A DNA stretch of 35,658 nt, from contig NZ_CALAGI010000089.1 of the NCBI RefSeq assembly GCF_937891315.1, positions 1-35,658 on the forward strand, in the 5' to 3' direction. Each line of letters begins with the position of its first letter. Position 1 is the first letter of the stretch. Made by a program: the position numbers and the translations under genes. The DNA comes from an uncultured Amaricoccus sp. (GTDB taxonomy: Bacteria; Pseudomonadota; Alphaproteobacteria; Rhodobacterales; Rhodobacteraceae). Of this stretch, positions 1-7,273 are shown in pieces. The notes beneath the pieces are model-generated. The model searched no databases. It was not told the DNA's origin and saw only the letters and a program-made list of their open reading frames with translations.

Positions 1-230
1 GGTTGAATCGGGGCGGGTGTGCCCGGCTTGACCGTCGAAGACGGGCGAGCCCCGGCAGGGCACGCCCGTCCCGATTTCGCGTAACCTCGAAATCGCGCAG
101 CAGAGGCTCGAACGTCGCGCATCTCTCGGACGTCGCAGGCGGGGCGGCGGGGACATCGACAGGGACCCCGCCTTGGGCGACACTGCGAGGTCCGGGCGGG
201 GAAGGGCGACGGTGAAGCAATCAAACGGAT
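1..230. other. Left edge, no supported gene
   Basis: I see no convincing gene here. Open frames exist on both strands, but their products are rich in Arg, Gly, Pro and Ser without any recognisable domain, as expected of GC-rich noncoding or shadow frames. The stretch lies downstream of the SDR gene on the minus strand. I found no clear hairpin followed by a T-run. Confidence 0.5.
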
Positions 231-236
231 TTGGGA

Positions 237-1016
237 TCAAAGCGTGCTGTTCGCCGCGCCGCCGTCGATGACGATGTTCTGGCCGACGATGAAACCCGCG
301 CGGGCCGAGCAGAGAAAGGCGCAGGCGGCGCCGAATTCCGCCGCCGTGCCGTAGCGGCCGGCCGGAATGCTGGCCGCGCGCCGGGCCCGCGCCTCCTCGA
401 TCGAGATGCCCTCGCGCGCGGCGACCGGCGCGTCCAGCGCCGCGGCGCGATCGGTGTCATGAATGCCGGGAAGCAGGTTGTTGATGGTGACCCCCGCCGC
501 CGCGACCTGCCGGCTGGTGCCCGCGACGAAACCGGTCAGCCCGGTGCGCGCCGCGTTCGACAGGCCGAGCGCCGGAATCGGCGCCTTTACCGCCTGCGAG
601 GTGATATTGACCACCCGTCCCCAGCCCCGCGCGATCATGGCCGGCAGCGTCGCCTGCATGAGCGCGATCGGCGTCAGCATGTTGGCGTCGAGCGCCTTGA
701 TGAAGTCCTCGCGGTTCCAGTCCGACCAGAGGCCGGGCGGCGGACCGCCCGCGTTGGTGACGAGGATGTCCGGCTCGGGACCGGCGGCCAGCACCGCCGC
801 GCGGCCCTCGGGCGTGGTGATGTCGGCCGCGACCGCCGTCACCACGACACCATGCGCGGCGCGGATCGCGGCCGCCGCCGCTTCCAGCGCCTCGGCCCCG
901 CGCGCGTTGATCACGAGATCAACGCCCGCCGCCGCCAGCGCCTCGGCGCAGCCGCGGCCGAGCCCCTTCGACGCCGCGCAGACCAGCGCCCTCCGCCCCC
1001 TGATCCCCAGATCCAT
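237..1016 (-). CDS. SDR-family protein, BKR-like, atypical active site
   Basis: A 259-residue Rossmann-fold protein of the short-chain dehydrogenase/reductase family, closest in look to 3-oxoacyl-ACP-reductase-like members. The glycine-rich dinucleotide loop is AASKGLGRG (residues 14-22), an NAGG motif follows, and a Ser lies in NITSQ (S140). Where a classical enzyme has Tyr-x3-Lys, this one reads SNAAR, so Tyr is replaced by Ser153 and Lys by Arg157. A known BKR-like SDR subgroup also departs from the catalytic tetrad, so this is probably a family trait rather than decay. Start: ATG at 1016 has a strong GGGAGGG site just upstream and begins at the normal N-terminus; an in-frame upstream extension to 1085 would overlap the ParA gene. 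It sits 38 bases behind the ParA-like gene, so the two may be co-transcribed. Substrate unknown. Confidence 0.85.
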   Translation of the reverse strand: MDLGIRGRRALVCAASKGLGRGCAEALAAAGVDLVINARGAEALEAAAAAIRAAHGVVVTAVAADITTPEGRAAVLAAGPEPDILVTNAGGPPPGLWSDWNREDFIKALDANMLTPIALMQATLPAMIARGWGRVVNITSQAVKAPIPALGLSNAARTGLTGFVAGTSRQVAAAGVTINNLLPGIHDTDRAAALDAPVAAREGISIEEARARRAASIPAGRYGTAAEFGAACAFLCSARAGFIVGQNIVIDGGAANSTL

Positions 1017-1054
1017 CCGTCCCTCCCCACGCCTATCCCCGAGGGATAGTCGAT

Positions 1055-1678
1055 CTACTCCAGCGCCGCGACCAGCGGCGCCCATTGCGCGCGGAGCGGC
1101 TGAAAGGCGCGCTGCGACCGGTCGAACACGGCGAGCCCCTGGTCCGCGAGATCGGCATAGGCCGCGCGATCGGCGATCCAGACCAGCGGCTGCTGCCCCA
1201 GCGCCTCGAAGAAGGCGCCGAGCCGCTCGACCGCGCGCCCCTGCGCCCGGATCCGGTTCGCCACGAGATGCACCGGGACCTTGCCCTTGCGCACCCGCTT
1301 GATCTCCTCGATCTCCTTCAGGAAACGCCGCGTGCTGTCCGCGTCGAAGGCGGATGGCAGCACCGGGGTGATCACCGCCTCCGCCTCGGCGATCAGCCCC
1401 TCGGCCCGCGAGCCGCCGAGCGCGCCCGGCGCGTCGATCACCAGCCAGTCGAGCTTCTTCGGGGCCTCGCCGACATCGTCATGCCTGGTCCAGTCGATCG
1501 CCCGAATCGGCACCGCCGTCTCGGGGCGCAGCCTCAACCAGCGCAGCGCCGACTTCTGGCGGTCCGCGTCGGCCAGCCCGACCGCGCGCCCCTGCGCGGC
1601 CAGCGCCGCGGCCAGCGTGATCGCGACCACCGTCTTGCCACAGCCGCCCTTGCGATTCGCCACCAGCACCGTCTTCAT
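1055..1678 (-). CDS. Orphan ParA-family ATPase
   Basis: A 207-residue deviant-Walker ATPase of the ParA/MinD superfamily. The P-loop is KGGCGKT (about residues 10-16) with the signature first Lys, followed by a Walker A' Asp in LADADRQ and a Walker B strand ending VIDAPG. Such proteins form ATP-dependent dimers that position DNA, protein clusters or other cargo. It is shorter than plasmid or chromosomal ParA (about 260 or more residues) and has no ParB or parS-like neighbour, so a role in chromosome segregation is not indicated. ATG at 1678 follows GGGAGGG. The gene is divergent from prfC and is followed by the SDR gene. Cargo cannot be told from sequence. Confidence 0.85.
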   Translation of the reverse strand: MKTVLVANRKGGCGKTVVAITLAAALAAQGRAVGLADADRQKSALRWLRLRPETAVPIRAIDWTRHDDVGEAPKKLDWLVIDAPGALGGSRAEGLIAEAEAVITPVLPSAFDADSTRRFLKEIEEIKRVRKGKVPVHLVANRIRAQGRAVERLGAFFEALGQQPLVWIADRAAYADLADQGLAVFDRSQRAFQPLRAQWAPLVAALE

Positions 1679-1858
1679 CGCGTCCCTCCCCGAGCGCGCG
1701 CCACACTAGAACCATCCCCGAACCGTTCAACCGCCAATCCGATCCGTTCCCTCCATCCCGCGTGCCGCGCCATGCGAGAGGCTCCCCTCGGAGGTCCCGG
1801 TCATGCTCGCGGCGCGCCGAGGCTTTTCCCCCGGCGGCGCCTCGGCTATAGGCGTCGC

Positions 1859-3466
1859 ATGCTCGACCGTCCCAGCAACGCCCCGACCCTGCCGCCGGAG
1901 ATCGCCCGGCGGCGAACCTTCGCCATCATCAGCCATCCAGACGCCGGCAAGACCACGCTGACCGAGAAGTTCCTGCTCTACGGCGGCGCGATCCAGATGG
2001 CCGGACAGGTCCGCGCCAAGGGCGAGGCGCGCCGCACCCGCTCGGATTTCATGAAGATGGAACAGGATCGCGGCATCTCGGTCTCGGCCTCCGCCATGTC
2101 GTTTCCGTTCCAGGACTGGTGGTTCAACCTCGTCGACACGCCCGGCCATTCGGATTTCTCCGAGGATACCTACCGCACGCTGACCGCCGTGGACGCGGCG
2201 ATCATGGTGATCGACGGGGCGAAGGGCGTGGAAAGCCAGACCCGCAAGCTGTTCGAGGTCTGCCGCCTTCGGGACCTGCCGATCGTCACCTTCTGCAACA
2301 AGATGGACCGCGAGGCCCGCGACACGTTCGAGATCATCGACGAGATCCAGCGGGAGCTGCAGCTCGACGTCTGTCCGGCGAGCTGGCCCATCGGCCAGGG
2401 GCGCGACTTTCTCGGCTGCTACGACATGATCAACGACCGGCTCGAGCTCATGGACCGCGCCGACCGCAACAGGCGCGCCGAGAGCGTCGAGATGCGCGGC
2501 CTCGACGATCCGGCGATGGAGACGCATATCCCGGCCGATCTGCTCGCGACGCTCCGCGAGGAGGTGGCGATGGCGCGCGAACTCCTGCCCGCCTTCGACC
2601 ATCAGGCGATGCTCGACGGCAATCTCTCGCCGATCTGGTTCGGCTCGGCGATCAATTCCTTCGGAGTGCGCGAGTTGATGGCCGGCATCGGCGCCTATGG
2701 CCCGCCACCCCGGGTGCGCCCGGCGGAGAGCCGCGCCGTCGGCCCGTGGGAGACGCCAGTGACCGGCTTCGTCTTCAAGGTGCAGGCCAACATGGACCCC
2801 AAGCACCGCGACCGGGTGGCCTTCGTCCGGCTCTGCTCGGGGCATTTCGAGCGGGGCATGAAGCTCGCCCATGTGCGGACCGGCAAGCCGATGGCGATCG
2901 CCAACCCGGTGATGTTTCTCGCCGCCGACCGCGAGATCGCCGAGGACGCCTGGGCCGGCGACATCATCGGCATCCCGAACCATGGGCAATTGCGCATCGG
3001 CGACGCGCTGACCGAAGGCGAGGCGCTGCGCTTCACCGGCATCCCCTCCTTCGCGCCGGAGCTCCTGCAGACCGTCCGACCCGGCGATCCGATGAAGGCC
3101 AAGCATCTGGAAAAGGCGCTGACCCAGTTCGCCGAGGAGGGCGCCTCCAAGGTCTTCAAGCCGGCGGTCGGCTCGGGCTGGATCGTCGGCGTGGTCGGCC
3201 CCCTGCAATTCGACGTGCTGGCGAGCCGCATCGAACTCGAATACGGGCTGCCGGTGCGGTTCGAGCCGACGCAGTTCAGTTCGGCCCGCTGGGTGTCGGG
3301 TCCGCGGGACAAGATCGACGCCTTCGTCAAGGCGAACAAGGGCCACATGGCCGAGGACCATGACGGCGACCCGGTCTACATGACCCGCCTGCAGTGGGAC
3401 ATCGACCGCGTCGCCCGCGACTATCCCGACATCCACCTGACCGCGACCAAGGACATGATGGTCTAG
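1859..3466 (+). CDS. prfC: Peptide chain release factor 3
   Basis: RF3 is a translational GTPase that removes RF1/RF2 from the ribosome after peptide release. The product is 535 residues, close to the E. coli protein (529). G1 is SHPDAGKTT (residues 25-33), G3 is DTPGH beginning at D93, and G4 is NKMD beginning at N147. The switch region has the RF3-typical acidic and basic stretch, and the C-terminal domains are complete to the stop. The frame is open far upstream, but the family N-terminus (LPPEIARRRTFAIISHPDAG) fixes the start at ATG 1859; its ribosome-binding site is weak. It stands alone, divergent from the ParA gene with 180 bases between, and a hairpin follows directly after the stop. 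Confidence 0.95.
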   Translation: MLDRPSNAPTLPPEIARRRTFAIISHPDAGKTTLTEKFLLYGGAIQMAGQVRAKGEARRTRSDFMKMEQDRGISVSASAMSFPFQDWWFNLVDTPGHSDFSEDTYRTLTAVDAAIMVIDGAKGVESQTRKLFEVCRLRDLPIVTFCNKMDREARDTFEIIDEIQRELQLDVCPASWPIGQGRDFLGCYDMINDRLELMDRADRNRRAESVEMRGLDDPAMETHIPADLLATLREEVAMARELLPAFDHQAMLDGNLSPIWFGSAINSFGVRELMAGIGAYGPPPRVRPAESRAVGPWETPVTGFVFKVQANMDPKHRDRVAFVRLCSGHFERGMKLAHVRTGKPMAIANPVMFLAADREIAEDAWAGDIIGIPNHGQLRIGDALTEGEALRFTGIPSFAPELLQTVRPGDPMKAKHLEKALTQFAEEGASKVFKPAVGSGWIVGVVGPLQFDVLASRIELEYGLPVRFEPTQFSSARWVSGPRDKIDAFVKANKGHMAEDHDGDPVYMTRLQWDIDRVARDYPDIHLTATKDMMV

Positions 3467-3491
3467 GACCGGCATCTGAGAGCGGCCGGTC
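3467..3491 (+). terminator. Hairpin after prfC
   Basis: GACCGGC (3467-3473) pairs with GCCGGTC (3485-3491) across an 11-base loop, starting at the first base after the prfC stop. There is no T-run, so this may be a weak terminator or a 3'-end stabiliser. Confidence 0.35.
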
Positions 3492-3727
3492 TGTGCGCCT
3501 GGGGCAACCCGCGCCGGGCGCGCGAGGAATGAGGATTGCGCGGGGAGAGCCCGGCACGATCACCATCGACCGCCCTGCGGGCTCGCTTGCGGGGCGCGGA
3601 GGCGAAGGGTATATCGGCGCGGGAACCATGGCGTGCGAGCTGGCGGTGCGACGCGCATCGCGCGGACGAGGCTCTCTTGCCAGAGAAACGCGACGACCTC
3701 GCCGAACCATATCGAGGGGCCCCGGCC
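3492..3727. other. Intergenic region before Lrp gene
   Basis: No gene is supported here. The only open frame overlaps the Lrp gene out of phase and has no recognisable domain. The last bases hold a usable ribosome-binding site (GAGGGG at about 3713-3718) for the regulator at 3728. Lrp-family genes are often autoregulated, so an operator may lie here, but I could not pick a convincing palindrome. Confidence 0.4.
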
Positions 3728-4192
3728 ATGGATCTGATCGACCGCAAGATCATCGCGGCGCTTCAGCGTGATGCGACGCTTTCCATCGCGCAGATCGCCG
3801 ACATGGTGGGCCTGTCGCAGACCCCGTGCTGGAAGCGGATCCAGAAGCTCGACCAGTCGGGGGTGATCAAGAGCCGCGTCGCGATCATCGATCCCCGTGC
3901 CATCGGCCTCGGCCTCACGGTCTTCGTCTCGGTCACCACCGACGACCATTCACCGGAATGGCGCGATCGCTTCGCAGTGTCGGTCGGCGGCATGCCCGAA
4001 GTGCTGGACCTCTATCGCATGGCCGGCGAGGTCGACTACATGCTGCGCGTCGTGGTGGCCGACATGGCAACCTACGACAGCTTCTACAAGCGCCTGACGA
4101 CGGCGATCCCGCTGAAGACCGTGACCTCGCGCTTTGCCATGGAGGCGGTAAAATCGACCACCGCCTATCCGATCAATATCGGGCCGGCGTGA
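3728..4192 (+). CDS. Lrp/AsnC family transcriptional regulator
   Basis: A 154-residue regulator with the standard Lrp layout: an N-terminal helix-turn-helix (residues about 1-50, including DRKIIAALQRDA and LSQTPCWKRIQKLDQSGVI) and a C-terminal RAM/AsnC ligand-binding domain (about 65-150, with GEVDYMLRVVVADMATYDSF). Such proteins form octamers and sense amino acids or related small molecules. ATG at 3728 is chosen because it starts exactly at the DNA-binding domain and follows GAGGGG at good spacing; a longer upstream reading adds no domain. No transporter or amino-acid catabolic gene is adjacent, so target and ligand are unknown. Confidence 0.92.
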   Translation: MDLIDRKIIAALQRDATLSIAQIADMVGLSQTPCWKRIQKLDQSGVIKSRVAIIDPRAIGLGLTVFVSVTTDDHSPEWRDRFAVSVGGMPEVLDLYRMAGEVDYMLRVVVADMATYDSFYKRLTTAIPLKTVTSRFAMEAVKSTTAYPINIGPA

Positions 4193-4258
4193 ACCGGGCG
4201 GAATGTTTGGGATCCGCGCCGGAACGTCGGAATGACGTGCTTTAGGGGAGCGCGAGAG

Positions 4259-4279
4259 CGTGGAACCGCCGGCTCCACG
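4259..4279. terminator. Possible hairpin between convergent genes
   Basis: CGTGGA (4259-4264) pairs with TCCACG (4274-4279) around a 9-base GC-rich loop, between the convergent Lrp gene and the small secreted-protein gene. It could serve either strand. The stem is short and no clear T-run follows. Confidence 0.25.
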
Positions 4280-4322
4280 TTCCCCGCCTTTCATCCCGTT
4301 TCCGGGGCGTCATGGCGCGCGG

Positions 4323-4535
4323 TCAGTTGTCCTGCCAGCGCAACGCGACGATCTGATCGATCGTGTAGCCCTTGGCTTCGTCGAAGCTGAGGCCGGTGCC
4401 GACGATCAACTGCTCGGCGGCCGCGACCGACATCTTTCCGCTGGCGATCCTCTGCCCGATCGTGTCGGCGAAGGACGCCGTGGTGCCGGCGGCGAGAAGC
4501 GCGCCGACGAGAGCCAGCGTATGGGACATCTTCAT
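4323..4535 (-). CDS. Small secreted protein of unknown function
   Basis: A 70-residue protein with a clear Sec signal peptide: MKMSHTLALVGALLAAG is a basic start plus a hydrophobic core, and a likely signal peptidase I cut falls after TASFA (about residue 23). The mature part is about 47 residues, has no cysteine and ends with a YTIDQIVALRW-like segment. I do not recognise a named family, though short exported proteins with a similar tail are common in Rhodobacterales. ATG at 4535 has an excellent AAGGAG site 8 bases upstream, which excludes the longer in-frame start at 4580. A good sigma-70-like promoter and two palindromes lie upstream, so its expression is probably tightly controlled, perhaps by the divergent TetR protein. 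Confidence 0.75.
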   Translation of the reverse strand: MKMSHTLALVGALLAAGTTASFADTIGQRIASGKMSVAAAEQLIVGTGLSFDEAKGYTIDQIVALRWQDN

Positions 4536-4585
4536 GATCTTGTCTCCTTGCCGGAGCGCCCGAATCCGGGAACACTCCAAGGCTG

Positions 4586-4604
4586 GAACGAAACCGTTTC
4601 GTTC
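4586..4604. promoter_or_regulatory. Operator-like palindrome 1
   Basis: GAACGAAACCGTTTCGTTC is a perfect 9+1+9 inverted repeat. It lies just downstream of the -10 element of the minus-strand promoter, where a bound repressor would block initiation. It matches the site at 4646-4664 at 14 of 19 positions. Confidence 0.65.
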
Positions 4605-4611
4605 TGATTAG

Positions 4612-4641
4612 AGCATAGGCGTGCCACAGCCGATCGGTCAA
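4612..4641 (-). promoter_or_regulatory. Promoter of small secreted-protein gene
   Basis: Read on the minus strand, TTGACC (4636-4641) is followed after 18 bases by TATGCT (4612-4617), a good sigma-70-like pair. Transcription would begin at about 4605, giving a leader of about 70 bases that contains palindrome 1. Confidence 0.5.
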
Positions 4642-4645
4642 TTCA

Positions 4646-4664
4646 AAACGATACCGTTCAGTTT
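4646..4664. promoter_or_regulatory. Operator-like palindrome 2
   Basis: AAACGATACCGTTCAGTTT is an imperfect version of the palindrome at 4586-4604, sharing the ACCGTT centre. Its centre is 60 bases from the first, about six helical turns, and it lies just upstream of the -35 element, so the two sites bracket the promoter. Confidence 0.5.
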
Positions 4665-4951
4665 CTCAATTCCGTGATCTCCCCTCGATCCTGTCGGGGC
4701 GAAGCCCTAGGTGATCGATCGAGAGGTGCCATCGAAATCGGCGCCCCGAGAGGATCTCCCGTGCAAGGCGAAAGTCGTGAAGCCATGGCCACCAGAACCG
4801 CCGAAAATCACGCGATGGAATTCGCGCCCGTGAACAGCCGCGTCGCTGGCGCAAATCAGGCGCGCCCATCGAAATGGACACTGGTTCCGGGGGCTGATAG
4901 TCTGCCCGGAGCTTGCTGCGAGGATTTTTCGCCAACCCGGAAAGCCAGATC
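4665..4951. other. TetR upstream region with promoter candidate
   Basis: No gene is supported in this stretch. A plus-strand promoter candidate for the TetR gene is TGGACA (4875-4880), a 17-base spacer and TAGTCT (4898-4903), which would give a leader of about 40 bases. The palindromes near 4600-4660 lie about 210 bases or more upstream of it, so autoregulation through them would need looping or a second promoter. Confidence 0.35.
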
Positions 4952-5656
4952 ATGAGCGACCAGTCCCCGGCGATGGCGATCCAGCCGCGCGAGCCCGCGG
5001 CCGAAGCCGTGCCCGAATCGGCCCCTTCCGCCCGGGCGGAGCGTGGCGAGCAGAAATACGCGCAGGTGCTCGCCGGCGCGCGCGAGGTGTTTCTGGCCAG
5101 TGGCTTCGAGGGCGCGAGCGTCGATGACATCGCCCGCACCGCCGGCATCTCCAAGGCGACACTCTATCGCCACTTTCCCGACAAGGCCGCGCTGTTCAGC
5201 GCCGTCGTCACCCAGGAATGCAAGCGGCAGGCCGACCATCATCCCGAGCTCGCCTGCCTCGCGATGCCGATCGGCGAACTGCTGCTCGGGATCGCGCGGG
5301 ACTCGCTGGAATTCATGCTCTCCCCTTTCGGCCAGAGCATCTATCGGATCACCGTCGCGGAATCCGAACGGTTTCCGCATATCGGCGAGTCGTTCTACCA
5401 GTCGCGCTTCCTGCGCAATCGGCACCGCCTGGCGCCCGCGCTCGCCGCCGCGGCGGCGCGGGGCGAATTGTCGGCCGGTATCGACCCCGACTACGCCGCC
5501 ACGGTGTTCTTCGCGATTTGCGGCGCCGACCTCTTCCACCGCCGCCTGTTCGCCGTCGGTCCCGAGCCCGGCGCCGAGGAGCGCGAGACGCAGGCGCGCC
5601 GCACGGTGGAGACCTTCCTGCGCGCCTTCGGCCCCCCCGCGGCGGCGCGCGACTAG
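4952..5656 (+). CDS. TetR/AcrR family transcriptional regulator
   Basis: A 234-residue regulator. After a Pro/Ala-rich N-terminal tail of about 30 residues comes the TetR DNA-binding domain (about 35-85), with VDDIARTAGISKATLYRHF as the helix-turn-helix and FPDKAALF after it. The remainder is an all-helical ligand and dimer domain resembling the AefR-like C-terminal type (ITVAESERFPHIGESFY). These proteins usually repress neighbouring genes until a small ligand binds. ATG at 4952 is preferred to an upstream in-frame start because it sits behind GGAAAG and at the normal distance from the domain. It is divergent from the small secreted-protein gene. A structured repeat begins directly after the stop and may end its transcript. 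Confidence 0.9.
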   Translation: MSDQSPAMAIQPREPAAEAVPESAPSARAERGEQKYAQVLAGAREVFLASGFEGASVDDIARTAGISKATLYRHFPDKAALFSAVVTQECKRQADHHPELACLAMPIGELLLGIARDSLEFMLSPFGQSIYRITVAESERFPHIGESFYQSRFLRNRHRLAPALAAAAARGELSAGIDPDYAATVFFAICGADLFHRRLFAVGPEPGAEERETQARRTVETFLRAFGPPAAARD

Positions 5657-5657
5657 G

Positions 5658-5758
5658 GCAATATCCAACCAGACGGAATCGTCTGGTGGCTAAGATATTG
5701 CGCTAAATCAAGACTCTAGAGCGGACGACCCGGCTCTGCCGGATCGGCCTCCGCTCTG
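5658..5758 (+). repeat. Structured intergenic repeat, copy 1
   Basis: This is one of three copies of a mosaic element in the window. An outer stem GCAATATC (5658-5665) pairs with GATATTGC (5694-5701). Nested inside, CCAGACG and CGTCTGG close on a GAAT loop (5669-5686). A conserved linker with AATCAAGACTCT follows, then a second hairpin bounded by GAGCGGA and TCCGCTC (about 5719-5755). It begins two bases after the tetR stop, between convergent tetR and thiamine pyrophosphokinase genes, and may act as a bidirectional terminator. The spacing of the outer stem is identical to copy 3 at 33052. Confidence 0.8.
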
Positions 5759-5774
5759 GCCGGCGAGGCCTGGA

Positions 5775-6452
5775 TCAGTCGGGACGCGGCCCGACGAGCT
5801 GTTCAGCGACGGCGTCCAGCGTGCCGACCGGAAGGATCACCAGCATGCGCGGCGCGTCGAAGCCGAGACGCAGCCGGCCGCCCGACGCGGCGTTCGAGGT
5901 GCCGATCCGGCCGTCCGGCGCGAAGCGAAGTCCCTGAACCGGCCAGCGCAGGCCCTCACCGACGAGCCCGGTCACCGGCCCCATCGGGAACAGCGACACC
6001 CGCTCGCCCGCCGTCATCTCGAGCGCGAAGACCGGCGGGCAGAGAAAGCAGAGATCCTCGCGCCCGATCAACACCACACGACGTCCGGGATATTTCACCA
6101 GCGCGTTCATCGCCGCGAGATGATGGTCGAGCCTGCCGCCGAGAAACCCGACACCGAGGATCAGCGGCGCCTCGATCGAATAGAGGCATTTCTCGAGATC
6201 GGTACTGTTCTGCTCCGCGACCTCGTGGAGCGCCACGCCCCGCGCCCGCAGCGCGGCCGGATCGCCGAGCGAATCCATGTCGCCGATCACCATGCGGAAC
6301 TCGGTGCCGGGTGGCAGGCCGACATCGCCGCCGCCGTCCGCGCCCACCACCACCGGCGCCAGCGCGAGCGCGGCGGCCAGCCGCTCCGGCGGGACCGCGC
6401 CGCCGCCGACGAGCGTCACCGGACCCGGCGCGCGAAGCAATGGTTCGATCAA
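5775..6452 (-). CDS. Thiamine diphosphokinase
   Basis: A 225-residue thiamine pyrophosphokinase, which makes thiamine diphosphate from thiamine and ATP. It carries the family motifs ADGGGDVGL, GDMDSLGDP (metal and nucleotide binding), NSTDLEKCL and GGRLDHHLA in the N-terminal catalytic half, then a beta-rich thiamine-binding C-terminal half (VSLFPMGPVTGL onward). No ATG lies near the correct N-terminus. TTG at 6452 overlaps the stop of the creA gene as TTGA, giving the expected length and a translationally coupled arrangement; the longer ATG reading from 6746 lies wholly over creA and adds no domain. It is last in the purA-DUF2842-creA run. Confidence 0.88.
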   Translation of the reverse strand: MIEPLLRAPGPVTLVGGGAVPPERLAAALALAPVVVGADGGGDVGLPPGTEFRMVIGDMDSLGDPAALRARGVALHEVAEQNSTDLEKCLYSIEAPLILGVGFLGGRLDHHLAAMNALVKYPGRRVVLIGREDLCFLCPPVFALEMTAGERVSLFPMGPVTGLVGEGLRWPVQGLRFAPDGRIGTSNAASGGRLRLGFDAPRMLVILPVGTLDAVAEQLVGPRPD

Positions 6453-6916
6453 TTCCAGTCGCGGATGACGACGGCCGAAACGCTGTTCTTCGGCGAGCCG
6501 TCGACCAGCTTGTCGGAATATGTAAGGTATACCAAGGCGTTGCGCGTCTTGTCCTGGAACCGCACCACCTGGATGCGCTTGAACATGATGCTGGCGCGCT
6601 GGCTGAACACCTCCTCGCCATCCTCCAGCTCCTCGCGGATATGGATCGGGCCGGTCTGTTGGCAGTTGATCGAGGCGTCGGAGGTATCCTCTGCCAGCCC
6701 CAGGCTGCCCGAGATGCCGCCGGTGCGGGCGCGGCTGACGAAGCAACTCACCCCCTCCACCTTCGGATCGTCGAAGGCCTCGATGACGATCCGGTGGTTC
6801 GCGCCAAGGATCTTGAAAGCCGTGGTGACCTGCCCGACCTCCTCGGCGAACACCGCCCCCGCGATCACCGGCGCCGCCAGAACCGCCATGCCCGCCAGCC
6901 AGTATCTTCGTCTCAT
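6449..6916 (-). CDS. CreA family protein
   Basis: A 155-residue exported protein of the CreA family, whose function is not established. The N-terminus MRRRYWLAGMAVLAAP is a signal peptide with a probable cut near VFAEE. The mature part has the family's VGQVTTAFKILGANHRIV start, VEGVSCFVSRARTGGISG, the NCQQTGPI motif, and the SIMFKRIQVVRF and LVYLTYSDKLVDGSPKNS blocks. The ATG at 6916 follows GGGAGG and gives a complete signal peptide; a start at 7063 would lie over the preceding gene. The stop overlaps the TTG start of the thiamine pyrophosphokinase gene by four bases. Confidence 0.9.
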   Translation of the reverse strand: MRRRYWLAGMAVLAAPVIAGAVFAEEVGQVTTAFKILGANHRIVIEAFDDPKVEGVSCFVSRARTGGISGSLGLAEDTSDASINCQQTGPIHIREELEDGEEVFSQRASIMFKRIQVVRFQDKTRNALVYLTYSDKLVDGSPKNSVSAVVIRDWN

Positions 6917-6965
6917 CTCGATCCTCCCGCCCTGCTCAACATAAGGCGTGGCGGGCATCCTGCAA

Positions 6966-7196
6966 TCATCGACCGCCCTCCCGCGGCGCGTCGGAGTCGG
7001 GCCGGCCGACGCCGAGGAACACCCGGCGGAACGGCAGCGCCCAGAGCAGGCCGAGGCCGACATAGATCAGCAGCTCCCAGACCAACCCCGGCCGGTCGAA
7101 CAGCGCGACCAAAGCCACCGCGAGGACGATATAGACCGGCAGTCCGACCAGCAGGATGACGAGCGACCAGCGCCGGCGCGCACGATAGCTCAGCAC
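6966..7196 (-). CDS. DUF2842 membrane protein
   Basis: A 76-residue membrane protein matching the DUF2842 family of alphaproteobacteria. It has two hydrophobic segments (about residues 10-33 and 38-54), separated by a short FDRPGLVWE loop, then the conserved WALPFRRVFLGVGRPD ending. The start is GTG at 7196; no ATG is available at the correct N-terminus and the upstream in-frame sequence does not extend the family. It lies 77 bases behind purA and 49 bases before creA. Its function is unknown. Confidence 0.85.
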   Translation of the reverse strand: MLSYRARRRWSLVILLVGLPVYIVLAVALVALFDRPGLVWELLIYVGLGLLWALPFRRVFLGVGRPDSDAPREGGR

Positions 7197-7273
7197 GCCG
7201 GCGTTCCCAGGGCGCGCGCCTCAACCACGGCGGAGCTTCCGGCATGCGAGGCGGTCATGCTCTCCCACCCTCC

